From contig CACJYH010000004.1 in the NCBI GenBank assembly GCA_902597695.1, forward strand, positions 1 through 43,414: DNA of 43,414 bases, read 5' to 3'. This DNA comes from an uncultured Pelagibacteraceae bacterium. GTDB lineage: Bacteria > Pseudomonadota > Alphaproteobacteria > Pelagibacterales > Pelagibacteraceae. The notes under the pieces were generated by a model. That model saw only the letters and a program-made list of their open reading frames with translations, made no database searches and was not told the origin of the DNA. The position numbers and the translations under genes are program-made. The stretch's first letter is position 1. The number at the start of each line of letters is the position of its first letter. This document shows, piece after piece, positions 25,733 through 33,284 of this stretch.

Positions 25733-26043
25733 GCAATTGGGCATTAATTTTATATTGTGGATTGATTACGTATCTAACAAGATTTTCTATGATAGCTTTA
25801 ATTAAAAAAGAAATGTTTAATGATAGAATTAGAGAAATATTGTCATTTGTGCCATCTGCAATATTTCCTGCAATAATTTTTCCGGCAATTTTTATTAATG
25901 ACAAAGGCTTGTTCGAAATAGATGATAATCCAAAGATATTAGCTGCAATAATTGCAATGGTTATTGGTATTTTCTCTAGAAGTATAATTGCGACAATATT
26001 TTCAGGATTAGCTTCTTATTGGTTTTTAATATTTGTTGTATAA
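25729..26043 (+). CDS. azlD: AzlD family protein, small subunit of the AzlCD exporter
   Basis: The 104-residue membrane protein has four hydrophobic segments and the AzlD pattern CGLITYLTRFSMIAL, FVPSAIFPAIIFPAIF and a final IATIFSGLASYWFL. Usual size for AzlD, which pairs with AzlC in export. Start overlaps the azlC stop by 4 bases. Confidence 0.9.
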   Translation: MSNWALILYCGLITYLTRFSMIALIKKEMFNDRIREILSFVPSAIFPAIIFPAIFINDKGLFEIDDNPKILAAIIAMVIGIFSRSIIATIFSGLASYWFLIFVV

Positions 26044-26049
26044 GCAGTT

Positions 26050-26418
26050 ATGAAAAAAATTTTAACTATTTGTTTTCTTTTATTTGCATTCAATGTCAAT
26101 GCTATGGAAAAAGAAACAACTTTTAAAAAAGAATTATTTGATAAAGCACAATCTGAAGGTAAGGTTGTAGTGGTGAGTTCCTGGATTAAGTATTGTATGT
26201 CATGCGCTAGTCAAATGAAAGTTTTGCAAAAAGCAAAAAAAGATTTTAAAAATATTGAATATTTTTCATTTGATGTCACTAATAAAGAAATTGCTAATTT
26301 CTTTAATGTACAATATCAAACCACACTTTTAATTTTTAAAGACAATAAAGAAGTTTATCGAAGTCTTGGTGAAACCAGTAAAGAGCTAATTTATAGAGCT
26401 TTAAAATCTTCGATTTAA
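26050..26418 (+). CDS. Exported thioredoxin-fold protein
   Basis: The 122-residue protein has a signal peptide (LTICFLLFAFNVNAM) and a thioredoxin-like domain with the pair C49-M-S-C52 in WIKYCMSCASQMKVL, similar to the DsbD C-terminal (gamma) domain. The position of the usual cis-proline (before T in VQYQTTLLIF) carries threonine T91, which would change active-site chemistry. Probably a periplasmic disulfide reductant or redox carrier. It comes 6 bases after azlD and converges on the serine hydrolase gene. Confidence 0.82.
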   Translation: MKKILTICFLLFAFNVNAMEKETTFKKELFDKAQSEGKVVVVSSWIKYCMSCASQMKVLQKAKKDFKNIEYFSFDVTNKEIANFFNVQYQTTLLIFKDNKEVYRSLGETSKELIYRALKSSI

Positions 26419-26437
26419 ATAATTTTCAAATTTCAGA

Positions 26438-27649
26438 TCAATCTTTTTGTAATTGTTTATAAACTGTATTCCGCCAATCATAATGTAGATCGGTAGAAGA
26501 TACCTGTATGATTCTTTTTCTATCAAAATCAATAATTAATTGTTGACCTGCAAAACCATCCATTGCAAGAATTGTTTTGTATTCTAATCCATATAAGTCA
26601 AAGTGAAACTGACCACCATAACTTGTTGCCATCTGTGAAACAGACATATCGGTTCTTTTATTGTAATTTCTATCATGGTTTTTATTAATTCTATTTTCAT
26701 ACATAGACTTTAAATACTTACCAACGCAAGTATCATTATTCCAATGATTCATCATTGAATAAGCAATTCTTAAATAATCATATCTATCAGCAAAAAAAGT
26801 ATAACGACCATACTCGCCTGATGATCTATTACCTGATTTATGTTTTTCTATTGACTTACCAAAATATACATTTCTTTGAACCTTTGCGTCTTCGGTAAAT
26901 ATCTTATGCAATAATTTTTTCCAGTCATTACCTGTTTTGTAAATTACATAATTCATTATAACATTCGTAGTCATAGCAGAGTAATTATATTTTTGAAATT
27001 CCATCTGACCTGTTGTTGTATTCCATGTACCATTTTCGACATCTCTAAATGGTTTAGTATCTTTGAAATACTTTTTCATAATTCTACTAATAGGTTGTGT
27101 ATTTACATTTTGACCTTTACCTTTAATTTTATTATCTGTTTTATAATATCTTTGACCTATTATATGTTCATCACCTGCTGCCATGTTAAGTAAGTCTAAT
27201 AATACCTGATTTTCATATAGGGTGTTTTCAACAGTTGGATAATCTATTTTATGATTAATTGATTCTATATAACCACCACACAAAGCATAACCTGTAACCA
27301 AAGATACTAAAGATTTACCAACCGAGTGTGAAGGCATGTAACCATTTCTATATTTTGATTTCTTAAATTGATCAATCTTAATTACGCCGTCCTCAAATAG
27401 TATAAACGATACCATACCATAGTCGCCGTCTTTTGATTTTTTCTTATTAATCTGTTCTTCAACTACAGCAGATATTTCATTATTTATAATCGCTGACTTA
27501 AACTTAACTGCGTTTTCAGATTTTTTAATAGAATATTTGTATAAATTATCAAAAGCGTATTTCTCATTTTTGTGATGACCAAATACAACACTGATCATCA
27601 TAAAGAAAATTAATACTATATAAAATGACAAAATTTTAAACATGGTCAT
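26438..27649 (-). CDS. Beta-lactamase-fold serine hydrolase
   Basis: The 403-residue protein has an N-terminal hydrophobic anchor or signal (residues 5-24) and the class-C beta-lactamase/penicillin-binding fold: S109-V-G-K112 is the SxxK nucleophile motif (MPSHSVGKSLVSLV), YNYSAMTTNVI near 220 is the second active-site tyrosine region, and MDGFAGQQLIIDF near 370 replaces the H/K-T-G strand. Substrate may be a peptide, ester or peptidoglycan piece. It is separate from neighbours by gaps of 19 and 42 bases. Lysine/asparagine richness is even higher than nearby genes. Confidence 0.85.
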   Translation of the reverse strand: MTMFKILSFYIVLIFFMMISVVFGHHKNEKYAFDNLYKYSIKKSENAVKFKSAIINNEISAVVEEQINKKKSKDGDYGMVSFILFEDGVIKIDQFKKSKYRNGYMPSHSVGKSLVSLVTGYALCGGYIESINHKIDYPTVENTLYENQVLLDLLNMAAGDEHIIGQRYYKTDNKIKGKGQNVNTQPISRIMKKYFKDTKPFRDVENGTWNTTTGQMEFQKYNYSAMTTNVIMNYVIYKTGNDWKKLLHKIFTEDAKVQRNVYFGKSIEKHKSGNRSSGEYGRYTFFADRYDYLRIAYSMMNHWNNDTCVGKYLKSMYENRINKNHDRNYNKRTDMSVSQMATSYGGQFHFDLYGLEYKTILAMDGFAGQQLIIDFDRKRIIQVSSTDLHYDWRNTVYKQLQKD

Positions 27650-27691
27650 TTTTATCTAATATATAATAAACTAGTATATCTTATTTTCATC

Positions 27692-28372
27692 TTAGATACC
27701 TAAATTAATATTTTTAGATACATTGTAATCAATTTGAGCAGGTTTTTTTAAATTAAGATTGTTCATGATTTCAATATATTCATCAACACTGCTTACTTGT
27801 AATCTTGGATTTTGTTTTTTTTCTTTTCCAATCGTACTTACTTTTTCACCTTTATAATCATGAGCAGGGTACAAAAGAGTTTCCTCAGGCAATTTCAAAA
27901 GTTTATTAAAAATTGAATTATAAGCATCTTTTGAACTACCATTTTGAAAGTCTGTTCGACCAGTCCCGTTAATAAGAAGTGTGTCACCTGAAAAAAGATA
28001 ATTATCCATTAAAAAGCTATAGCTATCTGAAGTATGTCCAGGAGTATACATCGCTCTAATTTTCAGATTATCAAGATTAATATATTCATCATCTTTTACT
28101 TTAATTTCAACGGCATCTGCAGGAGTGTGTGCACCCATAATAGTAGAGCATTTAGTAATATCTTTGAGCTTAGATGCTCCTGTTACATGATCAGCGTGAA
28201 TATGAGTATCAATTACTTTTACTAATTTTAAATCTAATTTTTTAAGCAAATTTATATATTCACTAACATTTTCTATTACGGGATCTATAAGCAATGCTTC
28301 TCTACCTTCTCCAGATGAAATTAAATAAGTATATGTCGAAGATTTTGTATCGAATAATTGTTTGAAAATCAT
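27692..28372 (-). CDS. Metallo-beta-lactamase-fold persulfide dioxygenase-like protein (ETHE1 type)
   Basis: Counted from the ATG at 28372 the protein has 226 residues; the frame is open further to an ATG at 28408, but MIFKQLFDTKSSTYTYLI is the normal ETHE1 start. The metal motif is H57-x-H59-x-D61-H62 (DTHIHADHVTG), followed by YTPGHTSDSYSFL and LLINGTGRTDFQNG, the latter diagnostic of persulfide dioxygenases. ETHE1 oxidises glutathione persulfide to sulfite. It is divergent from a cupredoxin gene across 69 bases. Confidence 0.88.
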   Translation of the reverse strand: MIFKQLFDTKSSTYTYLISSGEGREALLIDPVIENVSEYINLLKKLDLKLVKVIDTHIHADHVTGASKLKDITKCSTIMGAHTPADAVEIKVKDDEYINLDNLKIRAMYTPGHTSDSYSFLMDNYLFSGDTLLINGTGRTDFQNGSSKDAYNSIFNKLLKLPEETLLYPAHDYKGEKVSTIGKEKKQNPRLQVSSVDEYIEIMNNLNLKKPAQIDYNVSKNINLGI

Positions 28373-28441
28373 TTTAGTACAATAACATAATAGTACAAAT
28401 TGACCCATTGTTAAAACATTTTAAAATATTATTTTTCAGAT

Positions 28442-28945
28442 ATGAAATTAATTAAAATTTTATTAATAACTTTATTTTTCAATACATTTGCCTACGCAGA
28501 TAAAAACATGAAAATTGGCACAAAAGGTAAAGAGAGCGAAATTTCAAGAACAATTAAAGTTATAATGTATGACAACTATTATGAACCAAGTTCATTTCAA
28601 ATTAAATCAGGTGAAACAATAAAATTTGAAGTTGAAAATGCAGGTATGCTTGTTCATGAATTTAATATTGCAAATAAAATGATGCACATGAAACATCAAC
28701 CAGAAATGATGAAAATGGTTGAAAATGAAATTCTTTTAGCTGATTCCATTGATAAAGAAAAAATGAAAAAAATGGCAAAAATGGATAAAGCTATGGCCCA
28801 TTCACATAGTAATAGTGTTTTACTTGAACCAAAACAAAAGGGTGAAATCATTTGGAAATTTGATAATGCAGTTAACATTGAAGTAGCTTGCAATGTTCCT
28901 GGCCATTATCAAGTTGGAATGATTGCTAAAGTTGATATAAATTAA
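28442..28945 (+). CDS. Exported cupredoxin-domain copper protein
   Basis: The 167-residue protein has a signal peptide (FFNTFAYA, cut near residue 19) and a plastocyanin/azurin-like fold: VIMYDNYYEPSSFQIKSGETIKF, then copper ligands predicted at H72 (VHEF), C150 (ACNVPGH), H155 and M160. Residues 79-122 form an unusual insertion rich in methionine and histidine (MMHMKHQPEMMKM and MAHSH), which could bind extra copper. Likely periplasmic copper carrier. A DUF4396 membrane gene starts 4 bases downstream. Confidence 0.88.
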   Translation: MKLIKILLITLFFNTFAYADKNMKIGTKGKESEISRTIKVIMYDNYYEPSSFQIKSGETIKFEVENAGMLVHEFNIANKMMHMKHQPEMMKMVENEILLADSIDKEKMKKMAKMDKAMAHSHSNSVLLEPKQKGEIIWKFDNAVNIEVACNVPGHYQVGMIAKVDIN

Positions 28946-28949
28946 CTTA

Positions 28950-29396
28950 ATGGACACAACTGCGAAGGCTAATTTTCATTGGTCATGCAAACATACTTGG
29001 AAAAGAAGTGCTAAAAATACCGCTTGGTGTTTGTTGGGTTGTGCAATCGGTGATTTAGGTACAATTTTATTTTTTCAGCTAACAAAAATTCCATTTCCTG
29101 TTTTAGGAATTATGATTTTAGCTATCATGAATGGTTTGATCACAAGTATCATTTTGGAGACAATTATATTAATGAGACAAAGTTTTGATTTTTCAAAAGC
29201 TTTTAAAACTGCAATTGGAATGAGTTTTATATCAATGATAAGTATGGAAGTTGCTATGAACTTAACTGATTACTTTCTAACTGGTGGTGCAATATTAACA
29301 TGGTGGGTTGTGCCAATTATGCTCTTAGCTGGTTTTTTAACTCCTTGGCCCTATAATTATTGGCGATTAAAAAAATTTAATATTGCGTGTCATTAA
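28950..29396 (+). CDS. DUF4396 family membrane protein
   Basis: The 148-residue protein has four membrane segments and the DUF4396 features: a His/Cys-bearing N-terminus FHWSCKHTWKRSAKNTAWCLLGCAIGDLGT, then METAMN-like SMEVAMNLTDYFL, and a terminal TPWPYNYWRLKK. The family has no proven role but often sits beside copper proteins, as it does here (4 bases after the cupredoxin gene). The C-terminus overlaps the next gene by 10 bases. Confidence 0.85.
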   Translation: MDTTAKANFHWSCKHTWKRSAKNTAWCLLGCAIGDLGTILFFQLTKIPFPVLGIMILAIMNGLITSIILETIILMRQSFDFSKAFKTAIGMSFISMISMEVAMNLTDYFLTGGAILTWWVVPIMLLAGFLTPWPYNYWRLKKFNIACH

Positions 29397-30094
29397 AGAA
29401 TTGGGACAATAAAACTTGGCTTTCATCAACTAGTTATATTAAATCATTTAACAAATTCTTAATTAAAGAAACTAAACTCAATAAGAATTCTGAAATTTTA
29501 GATATTGGATGTGGAAGAGGTAAGATATTAGGAAATCTAACATCTAAGCTTAAATTGGTTAATAAGCCAATAGGTATTGATATTGAGCGACATAAAGATA
29601 GAGATAAAAGAATTATTTTTAATAAAACAGATGCAATAAGTTACTTAAAAAAGAATAGAAAAAAATTTGATTTAATTTTACTAAAACAAACAATTCATTT
29701 TTTACCACTTAAAGATATAAAAAAACTACTTTTACTATGTATGAATTGCCTTAATTTTGGTGGTCGGATAGCAATATTTACCTTGGCCACATCTAAAAAT
29801 GAAATTCCAACTTTTTTAAAAATGAAAAAAAAATTAAATAAATCGCTTAAAAGAGATCAAAAGATACTGAGATATGTAAATGGTTTATATCCTGGAAGTG
29901 TTTCGAAGACGTTTTCTTTCAAAGTAAAGATATCGAGAGAGAAATATATGGAAATGATTAAAAATCGATACATTTCAACATTATTGAATTTAAGTAGTGC
30001 AGATATTTTTAAAGGAATAAACGAAATCAGCAGGAAATATAACAAAAGACTAAATTTTAGAGATAAATTAATTTGTCGAATTTTAAAAAAGTAA
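29387..30094 (+). CDS. Class I SAM-dependent methyltransferase
   Basis: The 235-residue protein carries the SAM-binding motif I EILDIGCGRGKILGNL (about residues 35-50), the acidic end of strand 2 (GIDIERH) and FDLILLKQTIHFLPLKDIKKLL for motif post I/II, like the Methyltransf_11/25 group. The start is GTG at 29387, inside the end of the DUF4396 gene (10-base overlap). Lysine-rich C-terminus. Substrate unknown. It is followed by the only long intergenic region of the window. Confidence 0.85.
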   Translation: MSLKNWDNKTWLSSTSYIKSFNKFLIKETKLNKNSEILDIGCGRGKILGNLTSKLKLVNKPIGIDIERHKDRDKRIIFNKTDAISYLKKNRKKFDLILLKQTIHFLPLKDIKKLLLLCMNCLNFGGRIAIFTLATSKNEIPTFLKMKKKLNKSLKRDQKILRYVNGLYPGSVSKTFSFKVKISREKYMEMIKNRYISTLLNLSSADIFKGINEISRKYNKRLNFRDKLICRILKK

Positions 30095-30290
30095 ATTCAA
30101 TTTACTTAAGGGGTCGCCCCTTTGCTCTCCAGCCAAAAGAGCTCCCTTAAGTCGCCTTGATGGCATTCAAGTCCGAATGGACTTTAAGTTTTTTGTTTTC
30201 GTTTTTATGAAATATAAAGCTACCCAGCTAAGTATCAGGTGGCATTTGATTCATTAAAACTACCTCCTTAATTAGAAGTTAAATTTCAGC
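30083..30290 (-). other. Structured intergenic region; candidate minus-strand small RNA or leader
   Basis: Within the 351-base gap between the methyltransferase and the 59-codon membrane gene. On the minus strand a perfect Shine-Dalgarno TAAGGAGGT (30262-30270) lies 8 bases before ATG (30254) of an 8-codon ORF, MNQMPPDT stop (30228). Downstream come stems AAGTCC/GGACTT (30169-30184), CTTAAGGG/CCCTTAAG (30105-30151) enclosing GCTCT/AGAGC, and AAGTAAATT/AATTTACTT (30089-30107) followed by a T-run, a good minus-strand terminator. A second unread frame (30166-30083) codes 27 residues, MPSRRLKGALLAGEQRGDP and eight more. Whether it is a small RNA, a peptide leader or a small coding gene with a frame change is unresolved. 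Confidence 0.5.
30169..30194 (+). terminator. Rho-independent terminator candidate, plus strand
   Basis: AAGTCC-GAAT-GGACTT (30169-30184) is a 6-base-pair stem with a tetraloop followed by TAAGTTTTTTG, 75 bases past the methyltransferase stop, so it can end the cupredoxin-DUF4396-methyltransferase transcript. The same stem is also present in the candidate minus-strand RNA. Confidence 0.6.
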
Positions 30291-30291
30291 A

Positions 30292-30350
30292 AGGTTGTAT
30301 TCAAGATATTTATTTGCAAATTAATTAAATATATTTCTTGAATACAACCT
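30292..30350. repeat. 15-base perfect inverted repeat with AT-rich loop
   Basis: AGGTTGTATTCAAGA (30292-30306) is repeated inverted as TCTTGAATACAACCT (30336-30350) around a 29-base AT-rich centre that itself can pair (TATTTA with TAAATA). The 15-base perfect arms are far beyond chance for an intergenic stretch. It may be a long RNA hairpin for either strand, a protein-binding site, or the remnant of a mobile element; no target duplication was noticed. Confidence 0.75.
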
Positions 30351-30445
30351 AATTATTTATTAGTCTTCCCACATCTTAAAAAAACTTCACTTAAAAATAG
30401 AAAATTAAAAATTGCATTGAGTTTTAATATCTATATTGTTTCATT

Positions 30446-30625
30446 ATGAAATATGTAAAAGGATTAATTAATTTACTTGTAAGCTTAATCGTCTCCACGA
30501 TAATTATTTACGCAATAAATATTGCAGCAGGTTTTGCTGGAGCTGACTACACATTTAGTCATGGGGAAACATTTGTAATTTGGATATTAATGGCAATATT
30601 AGTTAACAATTGCTTTAACAAATAA
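30446..30625 (+). CDS. 59-residue two-span membrane protein
   Basis: An ATG at 30446 opens 59 codons. The product has two hydrophobic segments, about residues 5-30 (LINLLVSLIVSTIIIYAINIAA) and 42-55 (FVIWILMAILVNN), joined by a small polar loop GADYTFSHGET. No signal cleavage site is evident. It converges on the butyrobetaine hydroxylase-like gene with one base between stops. I do not recognise a family; coding potential rests on length, composition and layout. Confidence 0.55.
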   Translation: MKYVKGLINLLVSLIVSTIIIYAINIAAGFAGADYTFSHGETFVIWILMAILVNNCFNK

Positions 30626-30626
30626 T

Positions 30627-31727
30627 TTATATATTAAATTTTCTTTTCAAGTGTTTAAGTTTTCCCTCAGTGCTATCATAATCTATATAGCAACCTTGTA
30701 AAAATCGATTACCTTCATTAGCATTATATTCAGTTCTGCCGTGAAGAAGTCTATAGTTATCCATCATCAATAGATCACCAGGTTTTAATTTAAATTCAAT
30801 TCTGAATTTTTCTGAGTTGTACATTTCCGATATTTTGTTTCTAGCTGCATAATATAATTCTAATTTTTCTTTATCCATTAAGGGCACAAAATCTAATCGA
30901 GGACTAAATCTGACTTGTTTAAGTCTTCCGTTTTCATCAAGTTGGATCATTTCTGCCCAGTCTTCTAAAACAACATTATCATCGACAAATTGAAATCTAA
31001 CTTTGATTTCGGTCAAAATTTGGAAAAAAGTTGGATGTTCTTTTTTTAATTCTTCCGTTACAGCAAGACCATCAACTAATGTTGATAAGCCACCACCCAC
31101 TTCATTTTCGATGCAATGCAGCAATTGTATACAGGGCACTGGTTTTCTATAAGGATTGTCAGTATGTGGTGCTAAAGGTAATGAAGTATAGGCAAGATCA
31201 TTTGGATTTGGTTTTGATTTAACATTAAAAAACTCACCAAAGTTAGTTCGTCTAATACTTCCAATTGAATTAGCAAAATTGACAATAAAGTTATCTTGGG
31301 TAGGAACATTTTCAAATATAACAAATCCATATTTGTAAAAGTCTAATAAAGATTCATACATTATTTTTTCCTCAAAAAAATTTTTATTAAACTTAAAAAT
31401 ATTGTTATTTTGAAAGTCTGATTTCCATGAAATCTTATTGATAAAGTATAATTCATTATCTTTCTCAAACTCTTTAAGTATATTTTCGATAACTAGTTTT
31501 GCGTATGCACCATCTTTAAAACTTACCTCAAGAAATTTATCTGAAATATTCACTTTTGAAATTTCTGAGCTATTTTTAAGCATTGTTGGATCAAATAATC
31601 TTTGTTGAGTTTTTTGATCTAAAAAGTTATCGCTATTCACCCGTTCTCTTAGCCAAAAAGGGTGAATTTCTTTTTTTGCACCCTGTTTTTCAAAAAACAC
31701 TTTGTTATCAGTTAATTCTATTTTCAT
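30627..31727 (-). CDS. Gamma-butyrobetaine hydroxylase-like 2-oxoglutarate dioxygenase (TauD/BBOX family)
   Basis: The 366-residue protein has an N-terminal DUF971-like domain (HPFWLRERV near residue 22, without the cysteines of the zinc site found in human BBOX1) and a C-terminal TauD-type barrel with the iron triad H188-x-D190 (APHTDNPY) and H329 (LLHGRTEY), and R341 for 2-oxoglutarate. It contains GGLSTLVDG and SPRLDF, typical of gamma-butyrobetaine/trimethyllysine hydroxylases. A quaternary-amine substrate suits the window, but a divergent role is possible. Single gene with its own promoter region. Confidence 0.85.
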   Translation of the reverse strand: MKIELTDNKVFFEKQGAKKEIHPFWLRERVNSDNFLDQKTQQRLFDPTMLKNSSEISKVNISDKFLEVSFKDGAYAKLVIENILKEFEKDNELYFINKISWKSDFQNNNIFKFNKNFFEEKIMYESLLDFYKYGFVIFENVPTQDNFIVNFANSIGSIRRTNFGEFFNVKSKPNPNDLAYTSLPLAPHTDNPYRKPVPCIQLLHCIENEVGGGLSTLVDGLAVTEELKKEHPTFFQILTEIKVRFQFVDDNVVLEDWAEMIQLDENGRLKQVRFSPRLDFVPLMDKEKLELYYAARNKISEMYNSEKFRIEFKLKPGDLLMMDNYRLLHGRTEYNANEGNRFLQGCYIDYDSTEGKLKHLKRKFNI

Positions 31728-31793
31728 ACAATAATAAGAGAATTATTTAAAATTTTACTTTAATCAATATAAATTAAATAGTAATAGTCCCAT

Positions 31794-32600
31794 GTGTCAA
31801 AATTAAATTCATCAGATTTTAAAAGGTATTCTAAGTTTGTTGATGGCTTAGCTAGAAAACTTACTAATTTTTATTACTCTAAGATCAATAGAACTTTTAA
31901 AGTCTCCAACAAATTAAGAGGCAAGGGATTCGATCCTGTTACAACCTCAGATAAAGCTTTTGAAAAATTTATCAGGAAAGAGATAGCAAAAAAGTTTCCT
32001 AATCACCAAGTCATAGGTGAGGAGTTTGGCAAAAAGAAAACTAAAAGTGATTTTACTTGGGTCATTGATCCAATTGATGGAACCAGGTCTTATGTAATTG
32101 GTAATCCCACTTGGAGTAACTTAATTTCTTTGAATTATAAAGGGAACCCTGTTATTGGACTGGCAAATTATCCCGTTCTTAAAAAATATTATTTTAATAC
32201 CTCAGATAAAGCTGCATATGTTGTGGATCAAAGAAAAAAAAGAAAAATAAAAGTTAATAAAAAAATCTTATTCAAAAATATAAAAATGTCTGCTGCTTTT
32301 CATGGCATGTTATCTTTAAATAAACAAAAAAAAATACCCAAAATTTTAAAACTAATGCAATTTCCATGTGCAGATGCTCTTAGTTATTCACATCTTGCAG
32401 AAGGTAAAGTTGATGTAGTTATTCAATGTGGAAATAAAATTTGGGATATTCATCCTTTAATACCAATTATAAAAGCAGCTGGTGGAGTTGTTAGTACATG
32501 GAAAAATACAGATGCGGTTAAAGGTGGAAATATTATTGCTTCAGTTAATAACAATATTCACAATAAAATTTTAAAAATGCTTAGACCAATAACTAAGTAG
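31794..32600 (+). CDS. Inositol-monophosphatase family enzyme, probably histidinol-phosphate phosphatase
   Basis: The 268-residue protein contains the IMPase metal sites: VIGEEFGKKK near residue 77, WVIDPIDGTRSYVIGNPTW near 99 and WDIHPLIPIIKAAGG near 220. The short GxGEE and C-terminal pattern fit the HisN branch that dephosphorylates histidinol phosphate, as hisI is also present in the window, though inositol phosphatase activity cannot be excluded. Start is GTG at 31794, overlapping an out-of-frame ATG (ATGTG). Its end overlaps the converging SMR gene by 8 bases. Confidence 0.85.
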   Translation: MSKLNSSDFKRYSKFVDGLARKLTNFYYSKINRTFKVSNKLRGKGFDPVTTSDKAFEKFIRKEIAKKFPNHQVIGEEFGKKKTKSDFTWVIDPIDGTRSYVIGNPTWSNLISLNYKGNPVIGLANYPVLKKYYFNTSDKAAYVVDQRKKRKIKVNKKILFKNIKMSAAFHGMLSLNKQKKIPKILKLMQFPCADALSYSHLAEGKVDVVIQCGNKIWDIHPLIPIIKAAGGVVSTWKNTDAVKGGNIIASVNNNIHNKILKMLRPITK

Positions 32601-32928
32601 TTTTACCAAGAGTATTCAAAAGAATTACACCAATAATAATTAGAGCTATCCCAATAATACCATAGAGATTTGGTATTTGATTATATTTAAACACGCCAAA
32701 TAAAGTTACTGCAGTAATTGTTAGTCCTCCGTACGTAGCATAGGTGAAACCTACAGGAATAATATTCATTGCTTTTGATAAACAAAAAATACAAGCAACT
32801 ATTGATATTGCACAAAAAATTGTTGGGCCAATATTGGTAAATCCATTAGTAGATTTTAAAAAACCATTTGAAGTAATGCCAAGGATAATTGCCAGTAGAA
32901 GAAATATATATCCAGATAAATTAGTCAT
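32593..32928 (-). CDS. SMR-family membrane protein lacking the conserved glutamate (downstream of pair)
   Basis: ATG at 32928 gives 111 residues with four membrane helices; the frame opens earlier (32949) but that would enter the preceding gene. The fold is SMR/EmrE-like: LKSTNGFT after helix 1, IPVGFTYATYGGL in helix 3 and GIIGIALIIIGVILLNTLGK in helix 4 align with EmrE. The essential Glu14 of EmrE corresponds to G17 (AIILGITSNGF), so proton-coupled drug export as in EmrE is unlikely. The stop of the second SMR gene lies 4 bases upstream of this start. Confidence 0.85.
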   Translation of the reverse strand: MTNLSGYIFLLLAIILGITSNGFLKSTNGFTNIGPTIFCAISIVACIFCLSKAMNIIPVGFTYATYGGLTITAVTLFGVFKYNQIPNLYGIIGIALIIIGVILLNTLGKTT

Positions 32929-32932
32929 AAAT

Positions 32933-33268
32933 TTAATTTGTTTTACCAAGAAGATTAACTATTAACACTCCTGAAATAATTAAAATTAAACCAACAATAG
33001 TGTAAATGTCTGGCATTTGATTAAATTTATATACCCCAACAATTGTTGTGGCGATAATACATAGACCTGCAAATGAGGCGTAAGTAATACCTACAGGAAT
33101 AGTTTTCATAACAATTGATAATGTAAACATACAAGCAACTATTGTTATTGCTGTTAATAAGCTTGGTAATAATAATGTAAAACCATTAGCTCCTTTAGCA
33201 AAACCATTTGCTGCAGTCCCCAAAATTACTGCAAGTATAAGAACTATGTAGGCAATTATATTACTCAC
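32933..33268 (-). CDS. SMR-family membrane protein lacking the conserved glutamate (upstream of pair)
   Basis: A 111-residue four-helix protein, clearly a sister of the next gene: FAKGANGFT, IPVGITYASFAGL and IVGLILIISGVLIVNLLGK line up with EmrE. Here too the place of EmrE Glu14 is glycine (AVILGTAANGF, G17). Adjacent SMR genes of this kind are usually heterodimers with opposite membrane orientation. Substrate unknown. It follows the DUF2798 gene by 16 bases, so the pair may belong to the small-protein operon upstream. Confidence 0.85.
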   Translation of the reverse strand: MSNIIAYIVLILAVILGTAANGFAKGANGFTLLLPSLLTAITIVACMFTLSIVMKTIPVGITYASFAGLCIIATTIVGVYKFNQMPDIYTIVGLILIISGVLIVNLLGKTN

Positions 33269-33284
33269 AATATAAAGAGTATTA

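Noticed and set aside
30095..30445. tRNA or tmRNA in the long intergenic region
   Set aside because: No acceptor-stem/T-loop GTTCRA-type pattern or CCA was found, and no tag-peptide-like frame follows the tmRNA pattern.
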